Shown: positions 21,101 to 29,113 of the stretch, one piece after another
How the letters are laid out: every line of letters begins with the position of its first letter
How positions within the stretch are numbered: position 1 is the first letter of the stretch
Source of the DNA: Rhodoferax sp. UBA6134
GTDB lineage: Bacteria; Pseudomonadota; Gammaproteobacteria; Burkholderiales; Burkholderiaceae_C
Assembly (NCBI GenBank): GCA_002422455.1
Contig: DIVK01000060.1
Span: forward strand, 96,372-125,484
Direction: 5' to 3'
Length of the DNA: 29,113 nt
Made by a program: the position numbers and the translations under genes
Notes under the pieces: generated by a model
Told to the model about the DNA's origin: nothing
Seen by the model: only the letters and a program-made list of their open reading frames with translations
The model's database searches: none

Positions 21101-22843
21101 ATGAACTCTTTCACATCACGCGTACCGGGCAAGCCGTTGCCTGGCAGCTGGTTCTGGCTGTGGAACTGGGGCATGGCCTGCGTTTTTTTTCTGTTCATGG
21201 GGGCGTCGGCTGTCCGCGCTGAACCGATCCAGCTCACTGCCGTTGCGGCGGCATCACTGGGGATGCAGGCCCAGGTGCTCGTGGAGGAGGGCGCAGCGCT
21301 CAGCCTTGCGGAGGTGCAGGCCCGGTACCGGGCCGGGCAGTTCCATGCGGGGACACGGCCGGTGCTTGCCTTCGGTATTGGCGCCCGCCCGGTCTGGGTG
21401 CGTCTGGCGGTGGAGAATCCGACCGGGATGCCGCTGCCTTTTCGTCTGACCCTGGGCACCACCTGGATCGACCGGCTGGACGTGTACGTGCTGCATGGCG
21501 GTGGCGTGAGCGCCCTCTGGCAAACCGGGGACCGCCATGCCAATGCGCAGGGACTCACGCCCGCGGCGGGTTTTGTTTTTGAGCCGGTGTTCGCGCCCGG
21601 CCGCAGCGAAATCTACCTGCGTGCCGAGACGGACGACCCCCTGGTGCTGCCGATGCTTCTGACCTCCGTCGACCAGGGCGCAACGTCGGATCGCTTCATG
21701 CACTACGGTTATGGTTTCCTGTACGGCTTCCTGATCGCCCTGGCGGCTTACAACGCCATGCTCTACGCGGGGTTTCGCAAGCGCGGCCACCTCTACTACG
21801 CCTTGTACCTTGTCAGCTTCATCCTGCTCAACATGTCCTATACCGGCCATGGCTATGCCTGGTGGTGGCCGATGGCGCCCGGGTTCCAGCGCTATGTCAT
21901 TCTGGTGCTGATGGTGGTGAGCGGCTGCTGCGGCTTGCTGTTTGCCAGCCGTTTTCTCGCCCTGGCCGAGCGTGCGCCGCAGGTGTTGCGCGGAGTGCGG
22001 TTGTTTTCCCTGGGCGGGCTCGGCTTGCTGGCGTTGAGTCTGGCGCTGGACAGTCAATATGGTGCCGCTCTGCTGGCCTTCAGCTTCATTGTCCTGTTTA
22101 CCCTGTGCATGGTGTGGCTGGGCGGCTTTGCAGTGTACCGTCGTCAGTCCGAAGGCGGCTACTTTCTGGCCGCGGCCTTGTGCGGCATGCTCGGGGCGGC
22201 GCTGACCGCACTCTGCGTCTGGGGCTGGCTGCCCTATAACGATCTGACCTACCATGGCGCCGAATTCGGGATTCTGCTGGAGGCCACGCTGCTCGCGCTC
22301 GCGCTGGCCGCGCAGATGCGCCAGAGCGACGTGGCCCGCCAGAGTGCGGAGTTGAGGGCCCGGATTGACCCGCTGACCGGTTTGAACAACCGGCGGGCCT
22401 TTCTCGAACTGGCCGCGCCGATCTGGAATACGGCCGACCGCAACGAGCGTCCGCTGAGCCTGATGCTGCTGGATATCGATCACTTCAAGCGGATCAACGA
22501 CCAGTACGGTCACGCGGTGGGCGACCTCGTTCTGATTGAAATTGCCAACTTGTTGACCCGGTGCTGCCGGGCCGGCGATATCCTGTCCCGCTGGGGCGGT
22601 GAAGAATTCGTCATGCTGCTGCCGGAGACCCATCTTGAGCAGGCCGGTATTTTTGCCGAGCGCGCGCGGCAATTGATTTGCGCCGAGCGTCTGCTTGTCA
22701 AACACCATGCATTGACCATTACCGCCAGTTTTGGCGTGGTGACGTATGACCAGTCCATGCGGCTGGAGGATATGGTGAACAAAGCCGACGAGCGGCTCTA
22801 TGCCGCCAAGGCGAACGGCAGAAACCAGGTTTTCTGCGGGTAG
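21101..22843 (+). CDS. 7TMR-DISM sensor diguanylate cyclase
   Basis: About 580 residues. The N-terminal signal peptide (WNWGMACVFFLFMGASAVRA) is followed by a periplasmic 7TMR-DISM extracellular domain (about 25-175; RPVWVRLAVENPTGMPLPFR, TTWIDRLDVYVL). Seven transmembrane helices (about 190-400) start at YGYGFLYGFLIALAAYNAML. A C-terminal GGDEF domain carries DPLTGLNNRRAFLEL, LDIDHFKRINDQYGHAVGD and active site RWGGEEF, with an RAGD inhibitory site five residues before it. It should make c-di-GMP in response to a periplasmic, possibly carbohydrate, signal. The ATG at 21101 was chosen because it gives the signal peptide; an upstream GTG at 21035 is in frame but adds a Pro-rich stretch. Confidence 0.9.
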   Translation: MNSFTSRVPGKPLPGSWFWLWNWGMACVFFLFMGASAVRAEPIQLTAVAAASLGMQAQVLVEEGAALSLAEVQARYRAGQFHAGTRPVLAFGIGARPVWVRLAVENPTGMPLPFRLTLGTTWIDRLDVYVLHGGGVSALWQTGDRHANAQGLTPAAGFVFEPVFAPGRSEIYLRAETDDPLVLPMLLTSVDQGATSDRFMHYGYGFLYGFLIALAAYNAMLYAGFRKRGHLYYALYLVSFILLNMSYTGHGYAWWWPMAPGFQRYVILVLMVVSGCCGLLFASRFLALAERAPQVLRGVRLFSLGGLGLLALSLALDSQYGAALLAFSFIVLFTLCMVWLGGFAVYRRQSEGGYFLAAALCGMLGAALTALCVWGWLPYNDLTYHGAEFGILLEATLLALALAAQMRQSDVARQSAELRARIDPLTGLNNRRAFLELAAPIWNTADRNERPLSLMLLDIDHFKRINDQYGHAVGDLVLIEIANLLTRCCRAGDILSRWGGEEFVMLLPETHLEQAGIFAERARQLICAERLLVKHHALTITASFGVVTYDQSMRLEDMVNKADERLYAAKANGRNQVFCG

Positions 22844-23011
22844 GCGAAGCCTGTCTTCGAACCACGGCGCCGGCAGGTGGGTCATCGACTCGCCCGTGGT
22901 CGGTTGATGCACGGGACGGAGCATGTTGCGCGCGACATGATGAACGCATAATCGTCATGCCACGAATTTTCGAGATGTCTGCAACCTGAAACCTGTCCAA
23001 GAGAAAAATAA

Positions 23012-25432
23012 ATGGCCATTTCCAGCCTGACTGCGGGCGATCTTCGCGTCACCATCAAGCCGCAATCCCTCGGGTTTTCTGACACTGCCGAATTGGTGCA
23101 GCTCCCGCTGCCCTGGATCGGGCAGGAGCGTGCGGAAATCGCGGCGCGCTTCGGGCTTGCCATGGACCAGCCCGACTACAACCTGTTTGTGCTGGGGGAG
23201 GTCGGCAGCGGGCGCTCCACCCTGTTGCGTCAGTTGATGCAGGAAATGGCCGCCAACCGGCCGGTGCCGCCGGACCTGTGTTACCTGCACAATTTTGACG
23301 CCCCCGAGAGGCCGCGGGCGCTGCGCCTGCCGCCGGGACAGGGCCGCCTGCTGCGCCAGCTGATGGCGCAGTTGTGCAAAACGCTGCAAAAAGAAATTCC
23401 GCAGCGGCTTGATGGCCCGGATTTCAAGGCCGAGAGTGAGCACATTGAAAAAACCTACAAGATGGAAGAGTCCCGGGCCTATGCCGAACTCGACGCTTTT
23501 GCCGAGGCCCGCAGTTTCGCCCTGTACCGTGAAAACGGGCATCTTGTTTTTACTCTGCTGGGCGAGCAGGGCAACGCCCTGACGGAGAACGAGGCCCGCT
23601 CGCTGCCCAAGGAGCGCCGGACCCGGATCGAGCAGGCCGAGCAGGAGTTGCGCGAAGCCATTGCCCGTTTTCTGGACCGGACCCGGCCGCTGGAGCGGGT
23701 CATGAATGAGGGCCTGGCGGCGTTGCGGCGCCAACTGGTCAAGCCGCTGCTGGATCACGAATTACAGGAAATCCGGCTCGGTTTGAAGAAGCAGATCAAG
23801 GATTCGGTCAAACTCGGGGCCTATCTGGAGCGGGTGCTGCACGACGTGCTCGACAACCTGGAGTTGTTCCGGGTGGCCGATGTCGATGACGAGCTCCGGC
23901 AGGAGGAACTGGCGGACGTGCTGTCCCGTTACCGGGTCAATCTGCTGGTGGACAACGCGGACCTGGCCGGCGCGCCGGTGATCATCGAGAACAACCCGTC
24001 GTTTCGATCCCTGTTTGGCCACATTGAGTACCAGCCGGAAGAAGACGTGTTGCTGACCGATTTTTCCCGCATCCGTGCCGGCGCCCTGCTCAAGGCCCAT
24101 GGCGGTTTTTTGATGCTGCACTTGCGTGACTTGCTGACAGACGAGCTGGTGTGGGAAAAGCTGCGGCGTTTTTCCCGCTGCGGCAGGTTGCAGATTGAAG
24201 ACCCGGGGACGGTCATCGCGCCGATTGCGTCCGTGTCGCTGGAGCCCGAGGCGGTGGACGTGGAGGTCAAGATTGTCCTGATTGGCTCTACCGCGCAGTA
24301 CTACGAACTGCAGGAAGCCGATCCGGAGTTTGCCCGGCGCTTTCGCGTCAAGGTGGATTTTGCCGAGAGTTTTGCGGCGAATGCCGAAACTTACGCCGCC
24401 TCGGCGGTCTTTGTTGCGCACACCTGCAGACGCCTGGGCTTGCCGCATTTTTCTGCGGCGGCGGTGGCGCGCCTGCTGGAGGACTCGCATCGCGAGGTGG
24501 ATGACCAGACGCGCCAGAGCGCCATCTTCGCCCGCACCGAAGCCCTGGTGATGGAAGGTGCCGCCGTGTGCCGGGCCCGCGCTGGCGGCGTGGTGGATGC
24601 GCCGGACGTCGAGGCCGCATTGCAGGCGCGCACCCTGCGCCACGATTACCCGGACCAGCGTTTGCAGGAGTCCATCACGGACGGCGACCGGCTGATCAGC
24701 CTGCACGGTGAAAAAACGAGCCAGGTCAATGCCTTGACGCAGCTCGACCTGGGGGATTACCGCTTTGGCTTTCCGGTGCGGGTGACGGCGCGCACCTATG
24801 CCGGCAACGAGGGCTTGCTCAACATCGAGCGCGAGGTGGAAATGTCCGGTCCGATTCATGACAAGGGCGTCCTCATTCTGCACAGCTACCTGTCGGCCCT
24901 GTTTTCCCACATCGCGCCGCTGGCGCTGAATGCCGCCATCGTGTTCGAGCAGGAATACTTTGGCGTCGAGGGCGATTCGGCGTCTTGCGCCGAGTTGTAC
25001 GCGGTGCTGTCGTCGCTGTCGGGCCTGCCGATCAGGCAGGGCATTGCGGTGACGGGCGCGGTCAATCAGCATGGTGAGGTGTTGCCGGTGGGCGGCATCA
25101 ACGAAAAAATCGAAGGTTATTTCCGCATCTGCGAAACGGCGGGTCTGGACGGCCAGCAGGGCGTACTGATTCCCCAGCGCAACCGCCGGCAACTGATGCT
25201 GGAGCCCCGGGTGGTCGCTGCGGTGGAGCAGAACCTGTTTCACATTTACACGGCAGCGCATGTGAGCGAAGGCCTGGAGCTGCTGACCGGCCGCGCCTCG
25301 GGGATGCCGCTTGCGGCAGGCGACTATGCCCGGGACAGTGTTCTGGGCCGGGCTCAGAACACCCTGCAGGCTTACCGCCGGGCCTGTCAGGCGGCGGACC
25401 ATCCCAAGGTGCCGCACAGGCGCGCGCGTTGA
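23012..25432 (+). CDS. Lon-related ATP-dependent protease (LonB-like, AAA_32 type)
   Basis: An 806-residue cytoplasmic protease with an AAA domain split by a long insertion and a C-terminal Lon protease domain. The P-loop at residues 62-70 is GEVGSGRST, with Arg where Lys is usual. A charged coiled-coil-like region covers about 130-270. A later AAA part contains GALLKAHGGFLMLHLRDLL and the arginine region PEFARRFRVKVDF. The protease domain has EGDSASCAELYAVLSSLSGLP with catalytic Ser656 and PVGGINEKIEGYF with catalytic Lys699, an intact Ser-Lys dyad. Proteins of this family are stand-alone relatives of Lon with poorly known substrates. The monooxygenase gene follows 2 bp after its stop. Confidence 0.9.
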   Translation: MAISSLTAGDLRVTIKPQSLGFSDTAELVQLPLPWIGQERAEIAARFGLAMDQPDYNLFVLGEVGSGRSTLLRQLMQEMAANRPVPPDLCYLHNFDAPERPRALRLPPGQGRLLRQLMAQLCKTLQKEIPQRLDGPDFKAESEHIEKTYKMEESRAYAELDAFAEARSFALYRENGHLVFTLLGEQGNALTENEARSLPKERRTRIEQAEQELREAIARFLDRTRPLERVMNEGLAALRRQLVKPLLDHELQEIRLGLKKQIKDSVKLGAYLERVLHDVLDNLELFRVADVDDELRQEELADVLSRYRVNLLVDNADLAGAPVIIENNPSFRSLFGHIEYQPEEDVLLTDFSRIRAGALLKAHGGFLMLHLRDLLTDELVWEKLRRFSRCGRLQIEDPGTVIAPIASVSLEPEAVDVEVKIVLIGSTAQYYELQEADPEFARRFRVKVDFAESFAANAETYAASAVFVAHTCRRLGLPHFSAAAVARLLEDSHREVDDQTRQSAIFARTEALVMEGAAVCRARAGGVVDAPDVEAALQARTLRHDYPDQRLQESITDGDRLISLHGEKTSQVNALTQLDLGDYRFGFPVRVTARTYAGNEGLLNIEREVEMSGPIHDKGVLILHSYLSALFSHIAPLALNAAIVFEQEYFGVEGDSASCAELYAVLSSLSGLPIRQGIAVTGAVNQHGEVLPVGGINEKIEGYFRICETAGLDGQQGVLIPQRNRRQLMLEPRVVAAVEQNLFHIYTAAHVSEGLELLTGRASGMPLAAGDYARDSVLGRAQNTLQAYRRACQAADHPKVPHRRAR

Positions 25433-25434
25433 GC

Positions 25435-26622
25435 ATGAGCAAGATATTGATCGCTGGCGGAGGCATTGGCGGTCTGGCGGCGGCGCTGGCCTGCGCCCGT
25501 GCCGGCGCTCAGGTTGAGCTGTTTGAACGTGCTGGCGAATTCGCGGAGGTCGGGGCGGGCATTCAGCTTGGCCCCAACGTGGTGAAGGTGCTCCATGGCT
25601 GGGGTTTGGAAGAGGCGCTGGCCGATGTGCTCGCGTTCCCGCAGCGCTTGCAGGTGCGCAGCGCCGTCTCGGGGGCCGAACTGGGCGTCCTGCGCCTGGG
25701 GGCGGAGATGCTGCAGCGTTACGGCTCACCCTATGCGACGATCCACCGCGCCGATCTGCATGGTTTGCTGCTCAAGGCATTGCAGCCGCAGCGTGACGTG
25801 CGTCTGCACCTGGCCACGACGGTGACCGGGTTTGCACAGCAGGGCGCTGGCGTGACCTTGCACACCAGCGATGGTGGCGTGGCGCAGGGGGATGCGCTGG
25901 TGGGTGCGGACGGCCTGTGGAGCCAGGTGCGCCGGCAGCTGCTGCACGACGTCCCTCCGCACGCCACCGGGCATCTGGCGTATCGGGCCCTGGTGCGGCA
26001 GAGCAGCCTGCCTGAACGCTTGCGCTCGCAGCAGGTGACGGTCTGGCTCGGGCCCCGGCTGCACGTGGTGCAGTACCCGGTGCGGGCGGGGGCATGGCTC
26101 AACGTTGTAGCGATCACGCACGGCCACGTGGAGGGTGATGTCGAGAACTGGGATCACGGCGCCAACGCTGCGCAATTGCGGCGCGCCCTGGCGGCGACAT
26201 GCCGGCCTTTGCAGGAGCTGGTGCAGGCCATCGAATCCTGGCGTCTGTGGGCCCTGAACATCCGACCGCCGATGCGTGGCGCGCACGAACAGGCGCAGGG
26301 CAGGGTGGCGCTGCTGGGCGACGCGGCGCACCCCATGCTGCCTTACCTGGCGCAGGGGGCCGGCATGGCGATGGAAGATGCCAATGAATTAGCCCAGGTG
26401 CTGGGCCGGGTGGTGGTCAACCCCGGTCTGGACGTGCCGGCCGCGCTGCGCCACTACGCGGCACGCCGCTGGCAACGCAATGCGCGGGTACAGGCCGGGG
26501 CGATTCGCAATGGACAGGTGTTCCATGCCGTCGGCCTGCTGCGCTGGGGGCGCGATGCCGCCCTGAAACTGCTGGGCGAGCGTTTGCTGGACATGCCCTG
26601 GCTGTACCGGGGTCAGCCATGA
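25435..26622 (+). CDS. FAD-dependent aromatic monooxygenase (salicylate / 3-hydroxybenzoate hydroxylase-like)
   Basis: A 395-residue flavoprotein of the PHBH class. It has the dinucleotide-binding GGGIGGLAAALA near the N-terminus and LFERAGEFAEVGAGIQLGPN, the DG motif VGADGLWSQVR, and the second FAD motif ALLGDAAHPMLPYLAQGAGM followed by EDANELAQVL. It resembles salicylate hydroxylase and 3-hydroxybenzoate 6-hydroxylase; NAD(P)H-dependent ring hydroxylation is expected but the substrate is not deducible. The ATG at 25435 was chosen over TTG at 25429. It may be co-transcribed with the protease gene just upstream and converges with argF. No aromatic-degradation genes are adjacent. Confidence 0.88.
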   Translation: MSKILIAGGGIGGLAAALACARAGAQVELFERAGEFAEVGAGIQLGPNVVKVLHGWGLEEALADVLAFPQRLQVRSAVSGAELGVLRLGAEMLQRYGSPYATIHRADLHGLLLKALQPQRDVRLHLATTVTGFAQQGAGVTLHTSDGGVAQGDALVGADGLWSQVRRQLLHDVPPHATGHLAYRALVRQSSLPERLRSQQVTVWLGPRLHVVQYPVRAGAWLNVVAITHGHVEGDVENWDHGANAAQLRRALAATCRPLQELVQAIESWRLWALNIRPPMRGAHEQAQGRVALLGDAAHPMLPYLAQGAGMAMEDANELAQVLGRVVVNPGLDVPAALRHYAARRWQRNARVQAGAIRNGQVFHAVGLLRWGRDAALKLLGERLLDMPWLYRGQP

Positions 26623-26637
26623 GCCGCCGCCCCGGGT

Positions 26638-27597
26638 CTAAAGCCGACCCAGCAGCAAATACTCCATGAGCGCCTTTTGCACGTGCAGCCGGTTTTCGGC
26701 CTCGTCCCATACCACCGATTGCGGGCCGTCGATGACATCGGCCTGCACTTCTTCACCGCGGTGTGCCGGCAGGCAGTGCATGAACAGCGCATCCGGATGG
26801 GCCGCGCGCATCATGTCGGCGTCCACACACCAGTCGGCAAATGCCACCTTGCGGGCCTCGTTTTCGGCCTCGTAGCCCATGCTGGTCCAGACATCGGTCG
26901 TCACCAGATCGGCTCCGGCGCAGGCCTGCATCGGGTCACTGAACACCCGGTAGCTGTCAGCCGAGCGCACGCCCGCGATGGACTGGTTCACCTCATAGCC
27001 GCCGGGCGTGCTGACGTGTACCTTGAAGCCCAGGATTTCGCTGGCCTGCAGCCACGTGTTGGCCATGTTGTTGCCGTCGCCCACCCATGCGACCGTCCTG
27101 CCCCTGATGGAGCCGCGGTGCTCGATGTAGGTAAAGATGTCGGCCAGAATCTGGCAGGGGTGAAATTCGTTGGTCAGGCCGTTGATCACCGGCACGCGGG
27201 AGTGTTGCGCAAAGCGCTCGATCTTGGTCTGCTCAAAGGTGCGGATCATCACCAGATCGACCATGCGGCTGATGACCCGGGCGCTGTCTTCGACCGGCTC
27301 GGCGCGCCCCAGCTGGCTGTCGCCGGTGGTCAGGTGTACCACGCTGCCGCCCAACTGGTACATGCCGGCCTCGAAGCTCACCCGTGTGCGGGTGGAGGCC
27401 TTCTCGAAAATCATGGCCAGGGTCCGGTCGGCCAGCGGCTGGTGCTTGTCGTAAGTCTTGAACTTCTTTTTGATCAGGGCCGCGCGCTCAAACAAATAGG
27501 CATAGTCACTGGCGTTGAGGTCGCTGAATTGCAGGTAGTGCCGAACCGGCGCTGCCACGCCTGCCAGGGCCGTCGAGGGGGGGGACTGTTTGTTCAT
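26638..27597 (-). CDS. argF: Ornithine carbamoyltransferase
   Basis: A 319-residue enzyme making citrulline from ornithine and carbamoyl phosphate in arginine biosynthesis. It has the carbamoyl-phosphate loop FEKASTRTRVSFE (STRTR at 68-72), the ornithine-side HSRVPVINGLTNEFHPCQ, and the C-terminal HCLPAHRGEEV. It begins within the end of argD (ATGA, 4-bp overlap at 27594-27597), so argD-argF form a coupled operon. It converges with the monooxygenase gene, with 15 bp between the stops. Confidence 0.96.
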   Translation of the reverse strand: MNKQSPPSTALAGVAAPVRHYLQFSDLNASDYAYLFERAALIKKKFKTYDKHQPLADRTLAMIFEKASTRTRVSFEAGMYQLGGSVVHLTTGDSQLGRAEPVEDSARVISRMVDLVMIRTFEQTKIERFAQHSRVPVINGLTNEFHPCQILADIFTYIEHRGSIRGRTVAWVGDGNNMANTWLQASEILGFKVHVSTPGGYEVNQSIAGVRSADSYRVFSDPMQACAGADLVTTDVWTSMGYEAENEARKVAFADWCVDADMMRAAHPDALFMHCLPAHRGEEVQADVIDGPQSVVWDEAENRLHVQKALMEYLLLGRL

Positions 27598-28814
27598 GGC
27601 GTTTCCTGCACAAATTGCTTGATGAGCGGCGACAGGATGCGTACGACTTCGTCAGCCTCGGCCGTGGTCATGATCAGCGGCGGCACCAGGCGGACCACGG
27701 TGTCGGCGGTGACGCTGACCAGCAGCCCGTTGTCGGCGCATTGCCTGACCAGGTTCGGGCAGGGTTTTGCCAGTTCGATGCCAAGCATCAGGCCCTGGCC
27801 GCGAATCTCCTTGACCATGCCGGTGGCCAGCTCGGCAGCGAGCGCCCCGGCCAGGGCCGATGCCAGGTGCGTGCCGACGCGGGCGGCGTTGGCGAGCAAA
27901 CCGTCTTCTTCCATGATGCGGATGGTCTCGACCCCGGCCCGCATGGCCAGCGGGTTGCCGCCGAAGGTGGTGCCATGGTTGCCGGGCTGGAAAATGTGGG
28001 CCGCCCTGGGCCCTGCCACCACCGCGCCCACCGGCACCCCCGAACCCAGCCCCTTGGCCAGTGGCATCACGTCGGGCTGAATCCCCGCCCATTGGTGGGC
28101 AAACCACTTGCCGGTACGGCCCATGCCGCACTGCACCTCGTCGATCATCAGCAGCCAGTCACGCTCGTCGCACAACTGGCGCACCGCCTTGAGGTAGTCC
28201 ATGTGCATGGGGTTGATGCCCCCTTCGCCCTGGATGGCCTCAAAAAACACCGCCACCACGTTCGGATTGTCTGCGGTCGCGGCCCGGAGGCGCTCGATGT
28301 CATTGAGCGGCACCCGGATGAAACCTTCCACCAGCGGCCCAAAGCCGGCCTGCACCTTGGGATTGCCAGTAGCGCTCAGGGTGGCGATGGAGCGGCCGTG
28401 AAAGGCCTTGTCGTACACCACGATCTCGGGCCGCTCGATGCCCTTATCGTGCCCAAATTTGCGTGCCAGTTTCAAGGCCGCTTCGTTGGCCTCCAGACCG
28501 GTGGAACAAAAGAAAACATTGGTCATTCCCGACAATTCGACCAGTTTCTTCGCCAGCGCCTCCTGGCCAGGCACGTGGTAGTAGTTGGAGCTGTGGATCA
28601 GCTTGGCAAGCTGGTCCTGCAGGGCCGGCACCAGCCTGGGGTGGTTGTGGCCGAGCGTGTTGACGGCAATGCCCCCAAGGGCGTCCAGATACGACTTGCC
28701 ATTGACATCCCAGACGCGGCAGCCCTGACCGTGCGACAGGGCGATCGGCACGCGGGCATAGGTGTTCATCACGTGGGGCGAGGAAGCTTCAATGAAAGGT
28801 GTGGCGGCGGTCAT
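27594..28814 (-). CDS. argD: Acetylornithine aminotransferase
   Basis: A 406-residue class III aminotransferase acting before ArgF in arginine synthesis, possibly also used for succinyldiaminopimelate. Evidence: VWDVNGKSYLDALGGIAVNT, NVFFCSTGLEANEAALKLAR, VVYDKAFHGRSIATLSATGN, FEAIQGEGGI, MIDEVQCGMGRTGKWFAH, and PLP-lysine Lys254 in PLAKGLGSGVPVGAV. The ATG at 28814 gives the usual length; an in-frame upstream start at 28883 would add an unconserved leader. It is divergent from the DUF3579 gene. Confidence 0.95.
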   Translation of the reverse strand: MTAATPFIEASSPHVMNTYARVPIALSHGQGCRVWDVNGKSYLDALGGIAVNTLGHNHPRLVPALQDQLAKLIHSSNYYHVPGQEALAKKLVELSGMTNVFFCSTGLEANEAALKLARKFGHDKGIERPEIVVYDKAFHGRSIATLSATGNPKVQAGFGPLVEGFIRVPLNDIERLRAATADNPNVVAVFFEAIQGEGGINPMHMDYLKAVRQLCDERDWLLMIDEVQCGMGRTGKWFAHQWAGIQPDVMPLAKGLGSGVPVGAVVAGPRAAHIFQPGNHGTTFGGNPLAMRAGVETIRIMEEDGLLANAARVGTHLASALAGALAAELATGMVKEIRGQGLMLGIELAKPCPNLVRQCADNGLLVSVTADTVVRLVPPLIMTTAEADEVVRILSPLIKQFVQETP

Positions 28815-28900
28815 GATCTCAAACTGAAAATAAAGCGGCCCAACGCAGGCCGGGCCGTTGATGTGTGATTTTAGGCTTATCACGCACCCCGCTTTCCGCT

Positions 28901-28945
28901 GTAAATCAAGTCTTCTATAAGATATAAGATAGGTATAGAATGCCC
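28901..28945 (+). promoter_or_regulatory. AT-rich promoter-like segment between argD and DUF3579
   Basis: The 180-bp divergent gap contains an AT-rich core with tandem TATAAGA TATAAGA (from 28915) and TATAGAAT (28934-28941), good candidates for -10 elements of a plus-strand promoter. No clear -35 box is seen (TCTTCT at the right distance is poor). A minus-strand -35-like TTGATT overlaps the left end (28907-28902). The tandem repeat could also be a regulator site. Confidence 0.35.
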
Positions 28946-28994
28946 TTGCGCCGCAGCATCCCGACGACGCGCACCGACCGACAGCATCTACCCG

Positions 28995-29113
28995 ATGGTT
29001 TCAAACCCTGCCAAAGAAGTCTTCATTTAGGGCGTGACCCGAAACGGACGAACCTTTCGCCCCAGCGACTGGGCTGAACGGCTGGCAGGCGTCATGAGCC
29101 AGTTTCGCCCCGG
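28995..29113 (+). pseudogene. DUF3579 gene start with in-frame TAG (cut by window edge)
   Basis: From ATG at 28995 the frame reads MVSNPAKEVFI, then TAG (28028+1000, that is 29028-29030), then GVTRNGRTFRPSDWAERLAG and VMSQFRP to the window end. Both sides match the conserved N-terminus of DUF3579 proteins, small proteins of unknown function common next to arginine genes in beta-proteobacteria, where the residue at the stop is typically Gln or Glu. A single C-to-T change of CAG would explain it. A shorter protein could start at GTG 29034, but that loses conserved residues and has no evident ribosome binding site. A sequencing error is the main alternative. Confidence 0.75.

Noticed and set aside
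21254..22924. A 556-codon minus-strand frame opposite the 7TMR diguanylate cyclase
   Set aside because: No domain is recognisable, while the plus strand has a signal peptide, membrane helices and GGEEF.
22844..23011. Promoter for the Lon-related protease (TTGCGC ... CATAAT)
   Set aside because: The spacer is only 15 bp and the -35 match is poor; no heat-shock type promoter was recognised either.

Overview
The window is about 29.1 kb of high-GC bacterial chromosome. The protein sequences, the cobalamin gene set, the argD-argF / DUF3579 arrangement and the dispersed intragenic repeats resemble Burkholderiales, most likely Comamonadaceae (Rhodoferax / Polaromonas / Acidovorax-like). This placement rests on family resemblance recalled from memory, not on a search.

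Layout. (1) 1-1111: the end of a corrinoid adenosyltransferase gene and bluB, the left part of a late adenosylcobalamin locus. (2) 1102-10259: an accessory island of about 9 kb separating bluB from cbiB. It holds a minus-strand AbrB/Doc toxin-antitoxin pair with a recognisable promoter/operator; a large DEAH helicase-nuclease (type III-like restriction subunit) coupled to a Bro-N gene and an ORF6N gene; an AT-richer three-gene cassette (HEPN-like protein, exported DUF4124 protein with SIGPGGG repeats, DUF2628 membrane protein); what looks like a scrap of a RhuM-family gene; and a one-chain ABC-type ATPase/TOPRIM nuclease of the OLD kind. (3) 10328-17423: the cobalamin locus resumes with cbiB, threonine-phosphate decarboxylase, cobyric acid synthase, cobT, cobS and cobC, with a vapBC pair between the decarboxylase and cobQ genes. 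(4) 17435-29113: housekeeping and signalling genes: two diguanylate cyclases, nth, a PLP aminotransferase, an SSB-like protein, a Lon-related protease, an FAD monooxygenase, argF and argD, and the start of a DUF3579 gene carrying an in-frame TAG.

How the genes work together. BluB makes 5,6-dimethylbenzimidazole and CobT activates it. The adenosyltransferase, CobQ, the decarboxylase and CbiB build adenosylcobinamide phosphate. CobS joins the two halves and CobC removes a phosphate. The cobinamide kinase/guanylyltransferase (CobU/CobP) is not in the window. The island genes look like anti-phage or selfish functions.

Most interesting signals: (a) three perfect palindromes exactly 42 bp apart inside the ORF6N gene, whose arms differ between copies but remain self-complementary; (b) the N-terminus of that ORF6N protein resembles the N-terminus of the methyltransferase expected beside this restriction subunit, suggesting the methyltransferase was deleted and its 5' end fused to ORF6N; (c) cobQ carries two in-frame insertions that are inverted copies of one repeat, and cbiB ends in another repeat; (d) a single-base nonsense codon in DUF3579. 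No rRNA, tRNA, CRISPR array or intact insertion sequence was seen, and no stretch over 300 bases lacks a gene.
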